A stretch of DNA of 64,000 nt from DATKMK01 sp035541895. GTDB lineage: Bacteria > Desulfobacterota > Binatia > HRBIN30 > JACQVA1. Shown piece after piece: positions 8,187 to 15,759 of this stretch. Positions within the stretch are counted from its first letter, which is position 1. Each line of letters starts with the position of its first letter. A program made the translations under genes and the position numbers. Below the pieces are notes generated by a model. The model ran no database searches. It had not been told where the DNA came from and was given only the letters and a program-made list of their open reading frames with translations. The DNA lies in assembly GCA_035541895.1 (NCBI GenBank), contig DATKMK010000045.1, positions 39,481 through 103,480 on the forward strand, given 5' to 3'.

Positions 8187-8897
8187 TCACTTTTCGCCGA
8201 CCACCGTCTGCGGCAAAAAATACAGGGGATTGCGCGCGACGTTCTCGTAGCGCACTTCGAAATGGAGGTTGGGCCCGGTGGTGTGTCCGGTATCGCCGAC
8301 CAACGCGATCACTTGGTTGCGGTGCACCCGTGCCCCTTCGCGCACCTTGTTCTCCCGATTGTGCGCGTACACCGTAGCGTAGCCCCCGCCATGGCCGACG
8401 ATCACCAGATTGCCGTATCCCGCCAAGCGATCGCTGTAGATGACTTCGCCGTCGGCCGCCGCCAATACCGGCGTGCCGATCGGCGCCGCGATATCGATGC
8501 CGTCGTGGTACGTGCTGCCCCGCGGACCGAAGCCCGAGCTGACGCCCCCCGATGCGACCGGCCACGTGAACATGCGCTTGGCGCCCGCAGGAATGCCGTC
8601 AAGACGCTTGATCGGCTTGGTGTTGGCATCGAGCGGCGTGATCACGTTGACCGGCAACTCGCGGCGAGCGCCCGGAATGAACAGGCGCTGTCCGACCTCG
8701 ATGCGTGCCGGATCACGCAATTTGTTGACTCGAGCCAACTCGTTCGCAGAGACGCCGTAGGCCTTGCTGATGCGAAAGAGACTTTCGCCGGGATGCACGC
8801 GATGGTAGACGCCCCGGCTGCATCCGCTGAGCAGCACCACAGCAACCGCAACCACCACGCGCGCCCGCCGCGCGCCCGTTTCTTCCTCGTCACCCAC
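8187..8897 (-). CDS. LysM / M23 peptidase-family lipoprotein (NlpD/EnvC-like)
   Basis: A 236-residue lipoprotein expected at the inner leaflet of the outer membrane. After a basic n-region (ARRAR) and a hydrophobic run comes the lipobox LLSGC. A LysM domain follows (YHRVHPGESLFRISKAYGVSA, about residues 30-75), then an M23 domain (about 120-232). The M23 part has FGPRGSTYHDGIDIAAP and LHFEVRY. The first metal histidine (H in YHDGID) and the LHF histidine are present, as is GYATVYAHN, so the zinc site may be intact, unlike E. coli NlpD. It lies downstream of pcm, the same pairing as pcm-nlpD in gamma-proteobacteria. GTG 8897 is chosen because it gives a proper lipoprotein signal; its RBS is weak. 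Confidence 0.82.
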   Translation of the reverse strand: MGDEEETGARRARVVVAVAVVLLSGCSRGVYHRVHPGESLFRISKAYGVSANELARVNKLRDPARIEVGQRLFIPGARRELPVNVITPLDANTKPIKRLDGIPAGAKRMFTWPVASGGVSSGFGPRGSTYHDGIDIAAPIGTPVLAAADGEVIYSDRLAGYGNLVIVGHGGGYATVYAHNRENKVREGARVHRNQVIALVGDTGHTTGPNLHFEVRYENVARNPLYFLPQTVVGEK

Positions 8898-8909
8898 ACC
8901 CGCACATTG

Positions 8910-8930
8910 CGCGCCCGCTTTGCGGGCGCG
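8910..8930. other. GC-rich hairpin between pcm and the LysM gene
   Basis: CGCGCCCGC and its exact complement flank a TTT loop (9-bp stem). It sits just after the pcm stop and about 13 nt before the LysM GTG start on the minus strand, with no T-tract. It may attenuate or hide the translation start. Confidence 0.5.
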
Positions 8931-8932
8931 TG

Positions 8933-9595
8933 TTACCCGTCGTCCCAGCCGTCGGCCCCGACCAGTTTCACGAAGCGGCACTCGCCGAAGTATTCTTCCT
9001 GCCAACCGTCGCCGCCGCGTTGGATCTTCGCCAACCCTTGCACCTCGGCCTCGCCCAAGGGCAACACCAAACGGCCACCGACGCCGAGCTGTTGCAGCAA
9101 CGCCCGCGGAATCCGCCGGGCCGCCGCGGTCACCACGATCGCATCGAACGGCGCCGCCTCCGGCCAGCCGTTCTCGCCGTCGCCGCAGCGGACATGCACT
9201 CGATCCCAGTATCCAAACTCGCTCAGTCGCCGCTCCGCCGGGATGCCCAGCTCGGCCAGTCGTTCGATCGTGTACACTTGCACCCCCAATTCGGCGAGCA
9301 CCGCCGCCTGATAACCCGACCCGGTGCCGACTTCGAGGACGCGTTCGCCCCCAGCCAGCCCGAGCACCTCGGTCATCAAGGCAACCATGTACGGCTGCGA
9401 AATGGTCTGCTCGGCTCCGATTGCCAACGGCCGATCTTCGTATGCGAACGGTTGTTGTGCGGCGGGCACGAAGAGGTGGCGCGCCACGGTCGCCATGGCC
9501 GCCAGTACCCGGTGATCGACAATGCCGCGAGCAGCCAGTTGCTCGCGCACCATCCGCGCGCGCTCACCCTCGTATCCCCTCGCGCCCTTCGACAC
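8933..9595 (-). CDS. pcm: Protein-L-isoaspartate O-methyltransferase
   Basis: Methylates L-isoaspartyl residues of damaged proteins using S-adenosylmethionine, which starts their repair; cytoplasmic. The 220-residue product fits the PCMT family. Diagnostic segments are the pre-motif ISQPYMVALMTEVL, SAM motif I VLEVGTGSGYQAAVLAEL near residue 85, and the post-motif IVVTAAARRIP. GTG 9595 aligns with the family N-terminus (xxARMVREQLAARGI); ATG 9553 is a shorter alternative with GAGGGTGAG upstream. The gene is followed by the LysM-M23 lipoprotein gene, as in many proteobacteria, but no surE or rpoS is seen beside it. Confidence 0.92.
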   Translation of the reverse strand: MSKGARGYEGERARMVREQLAARGIVDHRVLAAMATVARHLFVPAAQQPFAYEDRPLAIGAEQTISQPYMVALMTEVLGLAGGERVLEVGTGSGYQAAVLAELGVQVYTIERLAELGIPAERRLSEFGYWDRVHVRCGDGENGWPEAAPFDAIVVTAAARRIPRALLQQLGVGGRLVLPLGEAEVQGLAKIQRGGDGWQEEYFGECRFVKLVGADGWDDG

Positions 9596-9714
9596 GATGA
9601 AAACGCTACCACCGCCAACCGGGAGTGGCAAATGAGGAGTGATCTGTGACTGGCCAGGGCGGGCGACTTGGGATAAACGCTCAGCGGAACGCCGGCGAGA
9701 GAGACACGCTTTCC

Positions 9715-10464
9715 ATGGCAAAGTTGACTGACAAGGTTGCGATCGTCACCGGCGCCGCGTCCGGGATCGGGCGCGCGTCGGCCGCGCTGTTCGCGCGTGA
9801 GGGCGCGAGCGTCGTGCTGGCCGATATCAACGAATCGGGCGCCGTCGACGCCGCGCGCGAGATCACGGATTCCGGCGGCACCGCCGTAGCCGTTCGCGTC
9901 GACGTGTCCGATGCCGGGTCGGTCGCTGCGATGGTCAAAACCGCGGTGACACACTTCGGCCGGCTCGATGTGCTGTTCAACAATGCCGGCATCGGCGGGG
10001 CATTCGCGTCGTTTGCAGACTACAGCGATGCCCAGTTCGACCGCATCATCGCGGTGAACCTCAAGGGCGTGTTCCTCGGGATGAAGTTCGGCATCCCGGC
10101 GATGCTGAAGATCGGCGGCGGCGCGATCATCAACACGGCGTCAGTGGCGGGAATGATCGGGGCACGCGGCTATGCCGGGTACAGTGCGTCGAAGGGCGGC
10201 GTGATTCAGCTCACCAAGGTCGCCGCGCTCGAATACGCCACGCGCAACATTCGCGTCAATTGCATCTGTCCAGGCGGAGTCGACACACCCATTCTGGAGA
10301 TGGTGCCGGCAGCGCATCGCGCGGTCGTTGCCACAACCAATCCGATGCAGCGGCTGGCGCAACCGGAGGAGATTGCCACGCTGGCGCTGTTTCTCGCCTG
10401 CGACGATTCGTCGTTTGCCACGGGTGCGGCCTTCGTCGCCGACGGCGGATCGCTCGCCCAGTGA
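9715..10464 (+). CDS. Short-chain dehydrogenase/reductase (classical SDR)
   Basis: NAD(P)-dependent oxidoreductase of about 249 residues. The cofactor motif TGAASGIG is near residue 13, the NNAG motif near 88, the catalytic serine in INTASVAG near 139 and YxxxK in YSASKGG near 155. An Asp after beta-strand 2 (LADIN) suggests a preference for NAD. Start: ATG 9715, the usual SDR distance before the glycine motif; GAGAG lies about 12 bases upstream. The specific substrate cannot be told from sequence; relatives act on hydroxy-acids, sterols or secondary alcohols. It converges on the acyltransferase gene with only 16 bp between stops. Confidence 0.88.
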   Translation: MAKLTDKVAIVTGAASGIGRASAALFAREGASVVLADINESGAVDAAREITDSGGTAVAVRVDVSDAGSVAAMVKTAVTHFGRLDVLFNNAGIGGAFASFADYSDAQFDRIIAVNLKGVFLGMKFGIPAMLKIGGGAIINTASVAGMIGARGYAGYSASKGGVIQLTKVAALEYATRNIRVNCICPGGVDTPILEMVPAAHRAVVATTNPMQRLAQPEEIATLALFLACDDSSFATGAAFVADGGSLAQ

Positions 10465-10465
10465 C

Positions 10466-10482
10466 GAACCCGTCTTGGGTTC
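10466..10482. terminator. Hairpin between convergent genes (weak bidirectional terminator)
   Basis: GAACCC-gtctt-GGGTTC lies across the 16-bp gap between the convergent SDR and acyltransferase genes. The stem is 6 bp and lacks a T-tract, so any terminator function is weak or rho-dependent. Confidence 0.35.
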
Positions 10483-11077
10483 AGCGGCTCTCTACCGCCT
10501 CGACCGGCACGAGTCCGCTACGCTCATTGACCAGCCGATAGCATCGGCCACACGCGCACCGCAGATCTTCCCTGAGGCGCTCGCTGCACGCGCACACCCA
10601 GGCAATTCGGCGGCCAGGATTGCCCACCATCAACGCGTACGCTGGGACGTCGTCAACGATCACACTGCCCGCTCCCACAAAACACTGCTCGCCGAGCGAA
10701 ACGCCACACACGATGGTCGCGTTGGCGCCGATTGTCGCACCGCGACCAACCGTCGTTGCCAGCCATTCGTCCGCAGGCGTGGGAAACGCCACTCGCGGGG
10801 CACGGTCGTTGGTGAACACGACATTCGGTCCGACGAAGACCTCGTCCGCGACGGTGACGCGGGCCCAAATCAAGGCGTTGTTCTTGACGATGACGCGGTC
10901 GCCGATTACCGCGCCGGTCTCGACGAAAACGTGATCGCAAATATTGCAGTCGGCGCCAATCACTGCGCCAGGCATCAGGTGGGCGAACGCCCATACCCGT
11001 GTCCGCGGGCCGATACTGTCGGTTTCGCACAATGCTCTTTCATGTACAAATACCGATGGTTCAAGTTCCAAGCTCAT
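10481..11077 (-). CDS. Hexapeptide-repeat N-acetyltransferase (WbpD/WlbB-like) with C-terminal Cys cluster
   Basis: A left-handed beta-helix acyltransferase of 198 residues. Residues ~5-160 show hexapeptide repeats (SIGPRTRVWAFAHL, AVIGADCNICDHV) and the family block VFVGPNVVFTNDRAPR, as in enzymes that acetylate UDP-3-amino-sugars for O-antigen or glycan synthesis. The C-terminus adds CACSERLREDLRCACGRCY, a likely zinc ribbon found in some members. ATG 11077 aligns with the family N-terminus; ATG 11086 is an alternative. No other sugar-nucleotide genes lie next to it, so substrate and pathway are inferred only from family. Confidence 0.82.
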   Translation of the reverse strand: MSLELEPSVFVHERALCETDSIGPRTRVWAFAHLMPGAVIGADCNICDHVFVETGAVIGDRVIVKNNALIWARVTVADEVFVGPNVVFTNDRAPRVAFPTPADEWLATTVGRGATIGANATIVCGVSLGEQCFVGAGSVIVDDVPAYALMVGNPGRRIAWVCACSERLREDLRCACGRCYRLVNERSGLVPVEAVESR

Positions 11078-11180
11078 GCGAAACATTCGCTTGGCACTAG
11101 GGCCGATCCCATCCCCGGGCGGATCGACCGGCGCCCCAGAGGACCAATCTCGACACAAACCAGTCTGCCGAGAATTTTCC

Positions 11181-11210
11181 TTGACATCGGACCCCTTGAT
11201 GGTCGATAAA
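11181..11210 (+). promoter_or_regulatory. Sigma70-type promoter, likely giving a leaderless transcript
   Basis: A perfect -35 box TTGACA (11181-11186) is followed after 18 bp by GATAAA (11205-11210; four of six). The predicted +1 at about 11217-11218 lies only 3-4 nt before ATG 11221. Confidence 0.55.
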
Positions 11211-11220
11211 TCCGCCCGGC

Positions 11221-11334
11221 ATGCGCACCCACGACGACGAACCGAGTATGACCTTGCTGCTGATCATTGCGGTGACTTTGCTGAGCATCGGGGCAGCAAC
11301 CACCGTCCTGGCGCTCGGCTTGGTCGGCCGCTAG
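11221..11334 (+). CDS. Tiny predicted membrane protein (37 residues), possibly leaderless
   Basis: The frame encodes a short polar head (MRTHDDEPS) and a single hydrophobic helix (TLLLIIAVTLLSIGAA continuing to LALGLVGR), ending at TAG 11332-11334. It is too short for similarity-based calling. Support comes from the strong promoter at 11181-11210, placed so that the mRNA would begin almost at the ATG, and from the clean single-pass TM topology. There is no Shine-Dalgarno sequence. It is divergent from the acyltransferase gene and converges on the LLM oxidoreductase gene. It could be a small regulatory or toxin-like membrane peptide; it could also be chance. Confidence 0.4.
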   Translation: MRTHDDEPSMTLLLIIAVTLLSIGAATTVLALGLVGR

Positions 11335-11385
11335 GCCCGGCAGCGGGAAGCAACCCCGCGCTCATCGACTCGACCTTGGAGCAGG

Positions 11386-12561
11386 TCAGCTCGCCTGCTT
11401 CAGCTTCTGTTCTTGTTCCTCTGCATGTTTGGAGATTTCGGTCATGATCGCCTGCATGGCGGTGCCGATGAACTGCGGGCGGTTGTCGGCCGCCCAATCG
11501 CGCGACCGCACCGTGCCCTCGCAGGCATTTTGGAAGTGCGGCATCACGTAGCGTGCGATCAGCTCATAGCTCTTGCGCGTCGCTTCGCGGTCGGCCCACT
11601 CATGCGCCATCTGCAGGAAGCATCCGAACCCGCCTGACTGCTGCCGCAGCCGTTCGATCTGTGCGATCGCATCCTCGGGCGTGCCGATCACCGCCAGCCC
11701 GCTGGAGTTCATGGCGTCAACCGCGTCGTCGATCGATCCCTCCGGCGCCAGCGGCAGCGCGGCGACCCGACGGAAGTAATCGAGCCATTTCTCAAGACCG
11801 AAGCGGACATTGAAGCGGGCTTGCTCGCGGGTCGCGGCAATATGCATCGGCCCGACCAAGCGCCAGCGGTTGCGGTCCACCGTCTGCCCATATTCGGCTG
11901 CCTTCGTCTCACAGATCTCCCAATTGCTGGCGAGCGCATTGAAACCGCCGGTGGTGGTCGCACCGATCGAGAGCAAACTCAGCCCGTATTTTCCCGCCGC
12001 GCGCGCGCCGGCGGGCGACACCTGCGAGGCCACCGCGATCTCGATGTGCGGCTGGGTGAACGACCGAAGTTGCAACCGCGCATCGCGCAATTTGAACCAA
12101 TCCGTCTCCATGGTCACCGATTCGCCGCGCAACAGCGGCACCAACGCCGCCAGCGCTTCGTCCATCATCTCACGCTGGCGCATCACGTCGATGCCCATCA
12201 TGAACGCGTCGGACGGCAGCGCCCCCGGCCCGACACCGAACATCGCCCTGCCGCGCATTTGATGATCGAGCTGCATGATCCGATCGGCGAGCATCAGCGG
12301 ATGGTGATACGGCACCGACGATACCCCGGTGCCTAATCGAATGCGGCGCGTCCGCTCCGCTGCCGCCGCGATGAACACCTCGGGTGACGCGATGATCTCG
12401 TACCCGGCGGAGTGATGTTCGCCGATCCAGGCTTCATCGTAGCCGAGGTGATCCAGCCACTCGACGAGCTCGAAGTCGCGTTGAAGCGACAGGGTCGGAT
12501 TCTCGTCGATCGGGTGAAACGGGGCCAGAAAGATGCCGAAGTCGAGTCGTTGGACGGACAT
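11386..12561 (-). CDS. LLM-class flavin-dependent monooxygenase (luciferase-like)
   Basis: A TIM-barrel bacterial-luciferase-family enzyme of 391 residues using FMNH2 or F420. The N-terminal block FGIFLAPFHPIDENPTLSL and the WIGEHHSAGYEIIASPEVFIAA segment are typical of the limonene-monooxygenase/alkanal-monooxygenase-like subgroup. RTRRIRLGTGVSSVPYHHP is the core cofactor-region motif. Start ATG 12561 has GGAG nine bases upstream. No reductase partner gene is adjacent. It probably oxidises a terpene, alkane-derived or xenobiotic substrate; the exact substrate is not predictable. A second, exported LLM enzyme lies at 29770. Confidence 0.87.
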   Translation of the reverse strand: MSVQRLDFGIFLAPFHPIDENPTLSLQRDFELVEWLDHLGYDEAWIGEHHSAGYEIIASPEVFIAAAAERTRRIRLGTGVSSVPYHHPLMLADRIMQLDHQMRGRAMFGVGPGALPSDAFMMGIDVMRQREMMDEALAALVPLLRGESVTMETDWFKLRDARLQLRSFTQPHIEIAVASQVSPAGARAAGKYGLSLLSIGATTTGGFNALASNWEICETKAAEYGQTVDRNRWRLVGPMHIAATREQARFNVRFGLEKWLDYFRRVAALPLAPEGSIDDAVDAMNSSGLAVIGTPEDAIAQIERLRQQSGGFGCFLQMAHEWADREATRKSYELIARYVMPHFQNACEGTVRSRDWAADNRPQFIGTAMQAIMTEISKHAEEQEQKLKQAS

Positions 12562-12715
12562 GCTGGGCTCTCCGAAGTGGACTTGGTCTCGTCGGAACTC
12601 TGCGGCGTTCAGTCGCGACCGTGGTCTTGTATCGGCCCGTCATCGCTGACGCAAGCACACCGGGCTTCCCGTCGCGCCGCGGTGGATGCTACGGTGCGCG
12701 CATGCTAGCGTGGCT

Positions 12716-14107
12716 ATGCGGCTGACCTTCCACGGCGCGGCCGGCGGGGTGACGGGCTCGTGCTACTTGCTCGAAACCGACCGCGCCCGCGTCGCGGTGG
12801 ATTTCGGCTTGTATCAAGGCGGGCCTGCCGCCGAAGCGCGCAATCGGCGCCCGCCGCCGTTCGATTGCTCTCAGCTCGACGCCGTTGTTCTGTCGCACGC
12901 GCACCTCGATCACTCCGGACGCCTTCCGTTGTTGCTGCGTGCCCCGTTCCACGGACCGATCTTCGCCACGGCCGCCACGGCCGACCTGTGCAGCATTCTG
13001 CTACCCGATGCCGCCCACCTGCAGGAGCAGGACGCCCTTCGTTACAGTCGCAAGCGCCAACGTCGCGGGAAGCTGCCGATTCAACCACTCTATACCGGAG
13101 CGGATGTCGCACGGGTGCAGGAGCGTCTCGTAGGTGTCGCGTACGATTCCGCGCGCGAGATCGCGCCGGGCATCGTCCTGCGGCTGCTCGACGCGGGACA
13201 CATTCTCGGCTCGGCCATCGTCGAAATGCAGATCGCCGAGAGGGGTCGTACCCGCACCGTGGTCTTCTCCGGAGACCTCGGCAACGCGGGCACGCCGCTG
13301 TTGCGCGACCCGGCGGTGCTGACGCATGCCGATGTGGTGGTGCTCGAATCGACCTACGGTGATCGCGATCATCGTCCGCTGGCCGAGACCGTCGAGGAGT
13401 TGGCCGGCATCCTCGCCCATGCCGGGCGCAGTGGCAGCAAGGTGTTGATTCCGGCGTTCGCCGTGGGACGCAGTCAAGACATCATCTATCACCTCGGCCA
13501 GCTCTGTCGGTCCGGACGGCTGCCGCGGTTGCCGGTTTACGTCGATAGTCCGATGGCGATTGCGACCACGGAACTCTACGCGCGCCACCGCGAGCTGTTC
13601 GACGCGGAGACCCGCGCGCTCATCGAGAGCGGCAACGCGCCGCTCGACTTCCCCGGCTTGCGCTTCGCCCGTACCGCGCAGGAATCGCAAGCCCTCAACG
13701 CCGTTGAAGGCTGTGTGGTGATCCTGTCGGCGTCGGGCATGTGCACGGGTGGGCGCATTCTGCATCATCTGAAGCACAACGTGTGGCGACCGGACGTGCA
13801 CATCGTCATCGTTGGCTTTCAAGCCATCGGCACGCCGGGACGCGCGCTGGTCGACGGAGCGCGTACGATCAGTCTCATGGGCGAGCGACTGGCCGTCCGC
13901 GCGCAGGTTCACACCCTCGGCGGGTTCTCAGCGCACGCGGGCCAGTCGCAACTCGTGGCGTGGGCAGCCAACTTCCGCTCGCCCCGGCCGCGCGTGTTCC
14001 TCACTCACGGCGAGCCGCGTGCGCGCAACGCCTTGCGCGCACGCATCGAAGGCGATCTCGGCATCACCGCCGAGTGTCCCGAACACGGTACCGTCGCCAC
14101 GCTGTGA
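12716..14107 (+). CDS. MBL-fold beta-CASP ribonuclease (KH-less, YSH1/RNase J-like)
   Basis: Cytoplasmic metallo-beta-lactamase-fold nuclease of 463 residues. The zinc motif is LSHAHLDHSG near residue 60, the downstream Asp site is FSGDLGNAG near 184 and the beta-CASP signature STYGDRDH near 212. ILSASGMCTGGRILHHLKH near 335 and LGGFSAHAGQ near 400 complete the RMMBL region. This architecture fits bacterial homologues of CPSF-73, which process RNA exo- or endonucleolytically. Start: ATG 12716 (MRLTFHGAAGGVTGSC), which matches the family N-terminus; an upstream ATG at 12686 adds unrelated residues. It is followed after 25 bp by the crotonase gene, probably a chance neighbour. Confidence 0.9.
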   Translation: MRLTFHGAAGGVTGSCYLLETDRARVAVDFGLYQGGPAAEARNRRPPPFDCSQLDAVVLSHAHLDHSGRLPLLLRAPFHGPIFATAATADLCSILLPDAAHLQEQDALRYSRKRQRRGKLPIQPLYTGADVARVQERLVGVAYDSAREIAPGIVLRLLDAGHILGSAIVEMQIAERGRTRTVVFSGDLGNAGTPLLRDPAVLTHADVVVLESTYGDRDHRPLAETVEELAGILAHAGRSGSKVLIPAFAVGRSQDIIYHLGQLCRSGRLPRLPVYVDSPMAIATTELYARHRELFDAETRALIESGNAPLDFPGLRFARTAQESQALNAVEGCVVILSASGMCTGGRILHHLKHNVWRPDVHIVIVGFQAIGTPGRALVDGARTISLMGERLAVRAQVHTLGGFSAHAGQSQLVAWAANFRSPRPRVFLTHGEPRARNALRARIEGDLGITAECPEHGTVATL

Positions 14108-14132
14108 AGAACGACCCCTGACGGAGGCAGCT

Positions 14133-14927
14133 ATGGCTCTCTGGACAACTGCGGTCACCGACGGCGTCGCCGTCGCGACCTATCGGCATCCGCCGATGAA
14201 TTACTTCTGCGCCGAAGGCACGCGCGAGTTGAGTGATCTCATAGAAGTCTGGCGCGATCCGGCGATTCGCGCGGTCGTGCTGACCGGGGGCATCGAAGGA
14301 AAGTTCATCACGCATTACAGCGTCGAGGAACTGCTGGCGCTGGCGCGCGATCGCGAGATGTTACGTGCGCTCGGCGCCAACGTGACCGCCGGCTATCATG
14401 TGCTGCTCCAGCGCCTGCGCGATCTGCCCAAGGCGGTCGTCGTCGCGATGAACGGCGATACGATGGGCGGCGGGTTCGAATTGTCGCTGGCGTGCGACAT
14501 TCGCATTGCCCAACGCGGCGATCATCGCTTCGGCCTGCCGGAGACGCGACTCGGCATCTTGCCCGGCGGCAGCGGCACGCAGCGGTTGTCGCGTCTGATT
14601 GGGGCTGGTCGCGCCATCGAGTTCATCCTGCGCGGGCGCGTCGTCACGCCCGAGGTCGCGCTGCAACTCGGCTTGGTGCACGAGGTCGTCGACGATGCCG
14701 CGAACCGTGCGCGAGCACTCGGCACCGAGTTGGCCGCGCTGCCGCCGGTAGGCATCGCGCAAGCGAAACGGGCGATCTACGACGGCAGTGACGCGACGCT
14801 CGCCACCGGACTGGAAATCGAAGGCGCGGCCTTTCTCGAAAGCATGCTCAGCGACGACGCCGTGCGCGCGATGCAAGCCTACGTCGACTTGCCACTCGAA
14901 GAGCGCCGGCGCCGGCTGGAACAATGA
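14133..14927 (+). CDS. Enoyl-CoA hydratase/isomerase family protein (crotonase)
   Basis: A 264-residue crotonase-fold enzyme acting on acyl-CoA thioesters. It has an oxyanion-hole region at GGIEGKFITHYSVEELL, the second glycine-rich loop GDTMGGGFELSLACDIRIA near residue 110 and LPETRLGILPGGSGTQRLSRLIG near 133. The glutamate in LPETRLG matches the second catalytic acid of enoyl-CoA hydratase. The first glutamate is not obvious, so isomerase or dehalogenase-like chemistry is possible. Start ATG 14133 follows GGAGGCAGCT. There is no fatty-acid operon here; the CaiB/BaiF CoA-transferase lies elsewhere at 30.8 kb. Confidence 0.87.
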   Translation: MALWTTAVTDGVAVATYRHPPMNYFCAEGTRELSDLIEVWRDPAIRAVVLTGGIEGKFITHYSVEELLALARDREMLRALGANVTAGYHVLLQRLRDLPKAVVVAMNGDTMGGGFELSLACDIRIAQRGDHRFGLPETRLGILPGGSGTQRLSRLIGAGRAIEFILRGRVVTPEVALQLGLVHEVVDDAANRARALGTELAALPPVGIAQAKRAIYDGSDATLATGLEIEGAAFLESMLSDDAVRAMQAYVDLPLEERRRRLEQ

Positions 14928-14963
14928 GCCGCGCCGCGCGCAACCAGAGGCCAATCGGTCTCG

Positions 14964-15659
14964 CTAGAGCAAGTCGACTGCCGCAACCAGGTGGGCGGCG
15001 TTCACCAGCGTGTCCCCGTTGACGTCTGCCGCGCCGCCCGCGTAGCCGCGATATACGAGCGATTCGAGGAATGTCAGGTCATCGCCGTCGATCACCTCGT
15101 CGCTGTTCGTGTCGCCCCGCCTGATGTCGCCGGGCTCGACAACGATCAGACCATCACCGCTGATCACCGCAAGCACCGCCGCGCTGGGATCGAGCGCTCG
15201 AGGGTCACCAATCCTCACGGGATACTCGCCCTCACGCGTCGTCGGGAACATCTGCACACCACAGCGATACAGAAAACCATCGGGAATCGGCTTGGCATTT
15301 TCGTTGGGCACCAGTTGAACGCGGATCGTGGTCGACCCTTCGTCCTGTCCAACCAAACTGATCAGCGACGATTTGCCGATGTTGGTATTGGCCGAACAGT
15401 TGCCTGCCAGCCGGAACGCGCTGGAAATCGCGACGGTGTTGGACATCTCGACCACGCTTGCACCATTGGTGGTCAACGTCGCCTCGATGCGGACCAGTCC
15501 AGCTTGCTGGCCGGCGACGTGATCGAGCTGGATGTGCGCGATGCCGTTGGGCGCGGGTTCTTCGGCGGCGTAGGTCGCCCCCCGCCCGATCGCAAGCAGC
15601 CCGACGACACCAAGCACGAAGCGCCACGTCGAAGACAGCCTACAAAGCGTCGACCTCAT
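14964..15659 (-). CDS. Exported protein with C-terminal dockerin-type EF-hand pair
   Basis: A 231-residue secreted protein. Residues 1-31 form a signal peptide ending ATYAAEE. The middle (~35-170) is beta-rich, with features such as LVGQDEGSTTIRVQLVPNE and GDGLIVVEPGDIRRGDTN that recall cohesin-like domains. The C-terminus (~180-231) has two dockerin F-hand repeats, DTNSDEVIDGDDL and DVNGDTLVNAAHL. The second loop ends in His instead of Asp/Glu, so its calcium site is weaker. Similar modular proteins are common in Binatota and Planctomycetes and need not imply a cellulosome. The neighbouring glycosidase gene at 15760 is on the same strand, but no direct link is shown. Confidence 0.75.
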   Translation of the reverse strand: MRSTLCRLSSTWRFVLGVVGLLAIGRGATYAAEEPAPNGIAHIQLDHVAGQQAGLVRIEATLTTNGASVVEMSNTVAISSAFRLAGNCSANTNIGKSSLISLVGQDEGSTTIRVQLVPNENAKPIPDGFLYRCGVQMFPTTREGEYPVRIGDPRALDPSAAVLAVISGDGLIVVEPGDIRRGDTNSDEVIDGDDLTFLESLVYRGYAGGAADVNGDTLVNAAHLVAAVDLL

Positions 15660-15759
15660 ACGCGGGACCTACCCCACCCGCCAGCACTTGTCACCGATCG
15701 CGTGCTCCGCACCGCATCTCGCCCCGACAGCGTCGCGCGCGGATTGATCCGCCGCGCTC

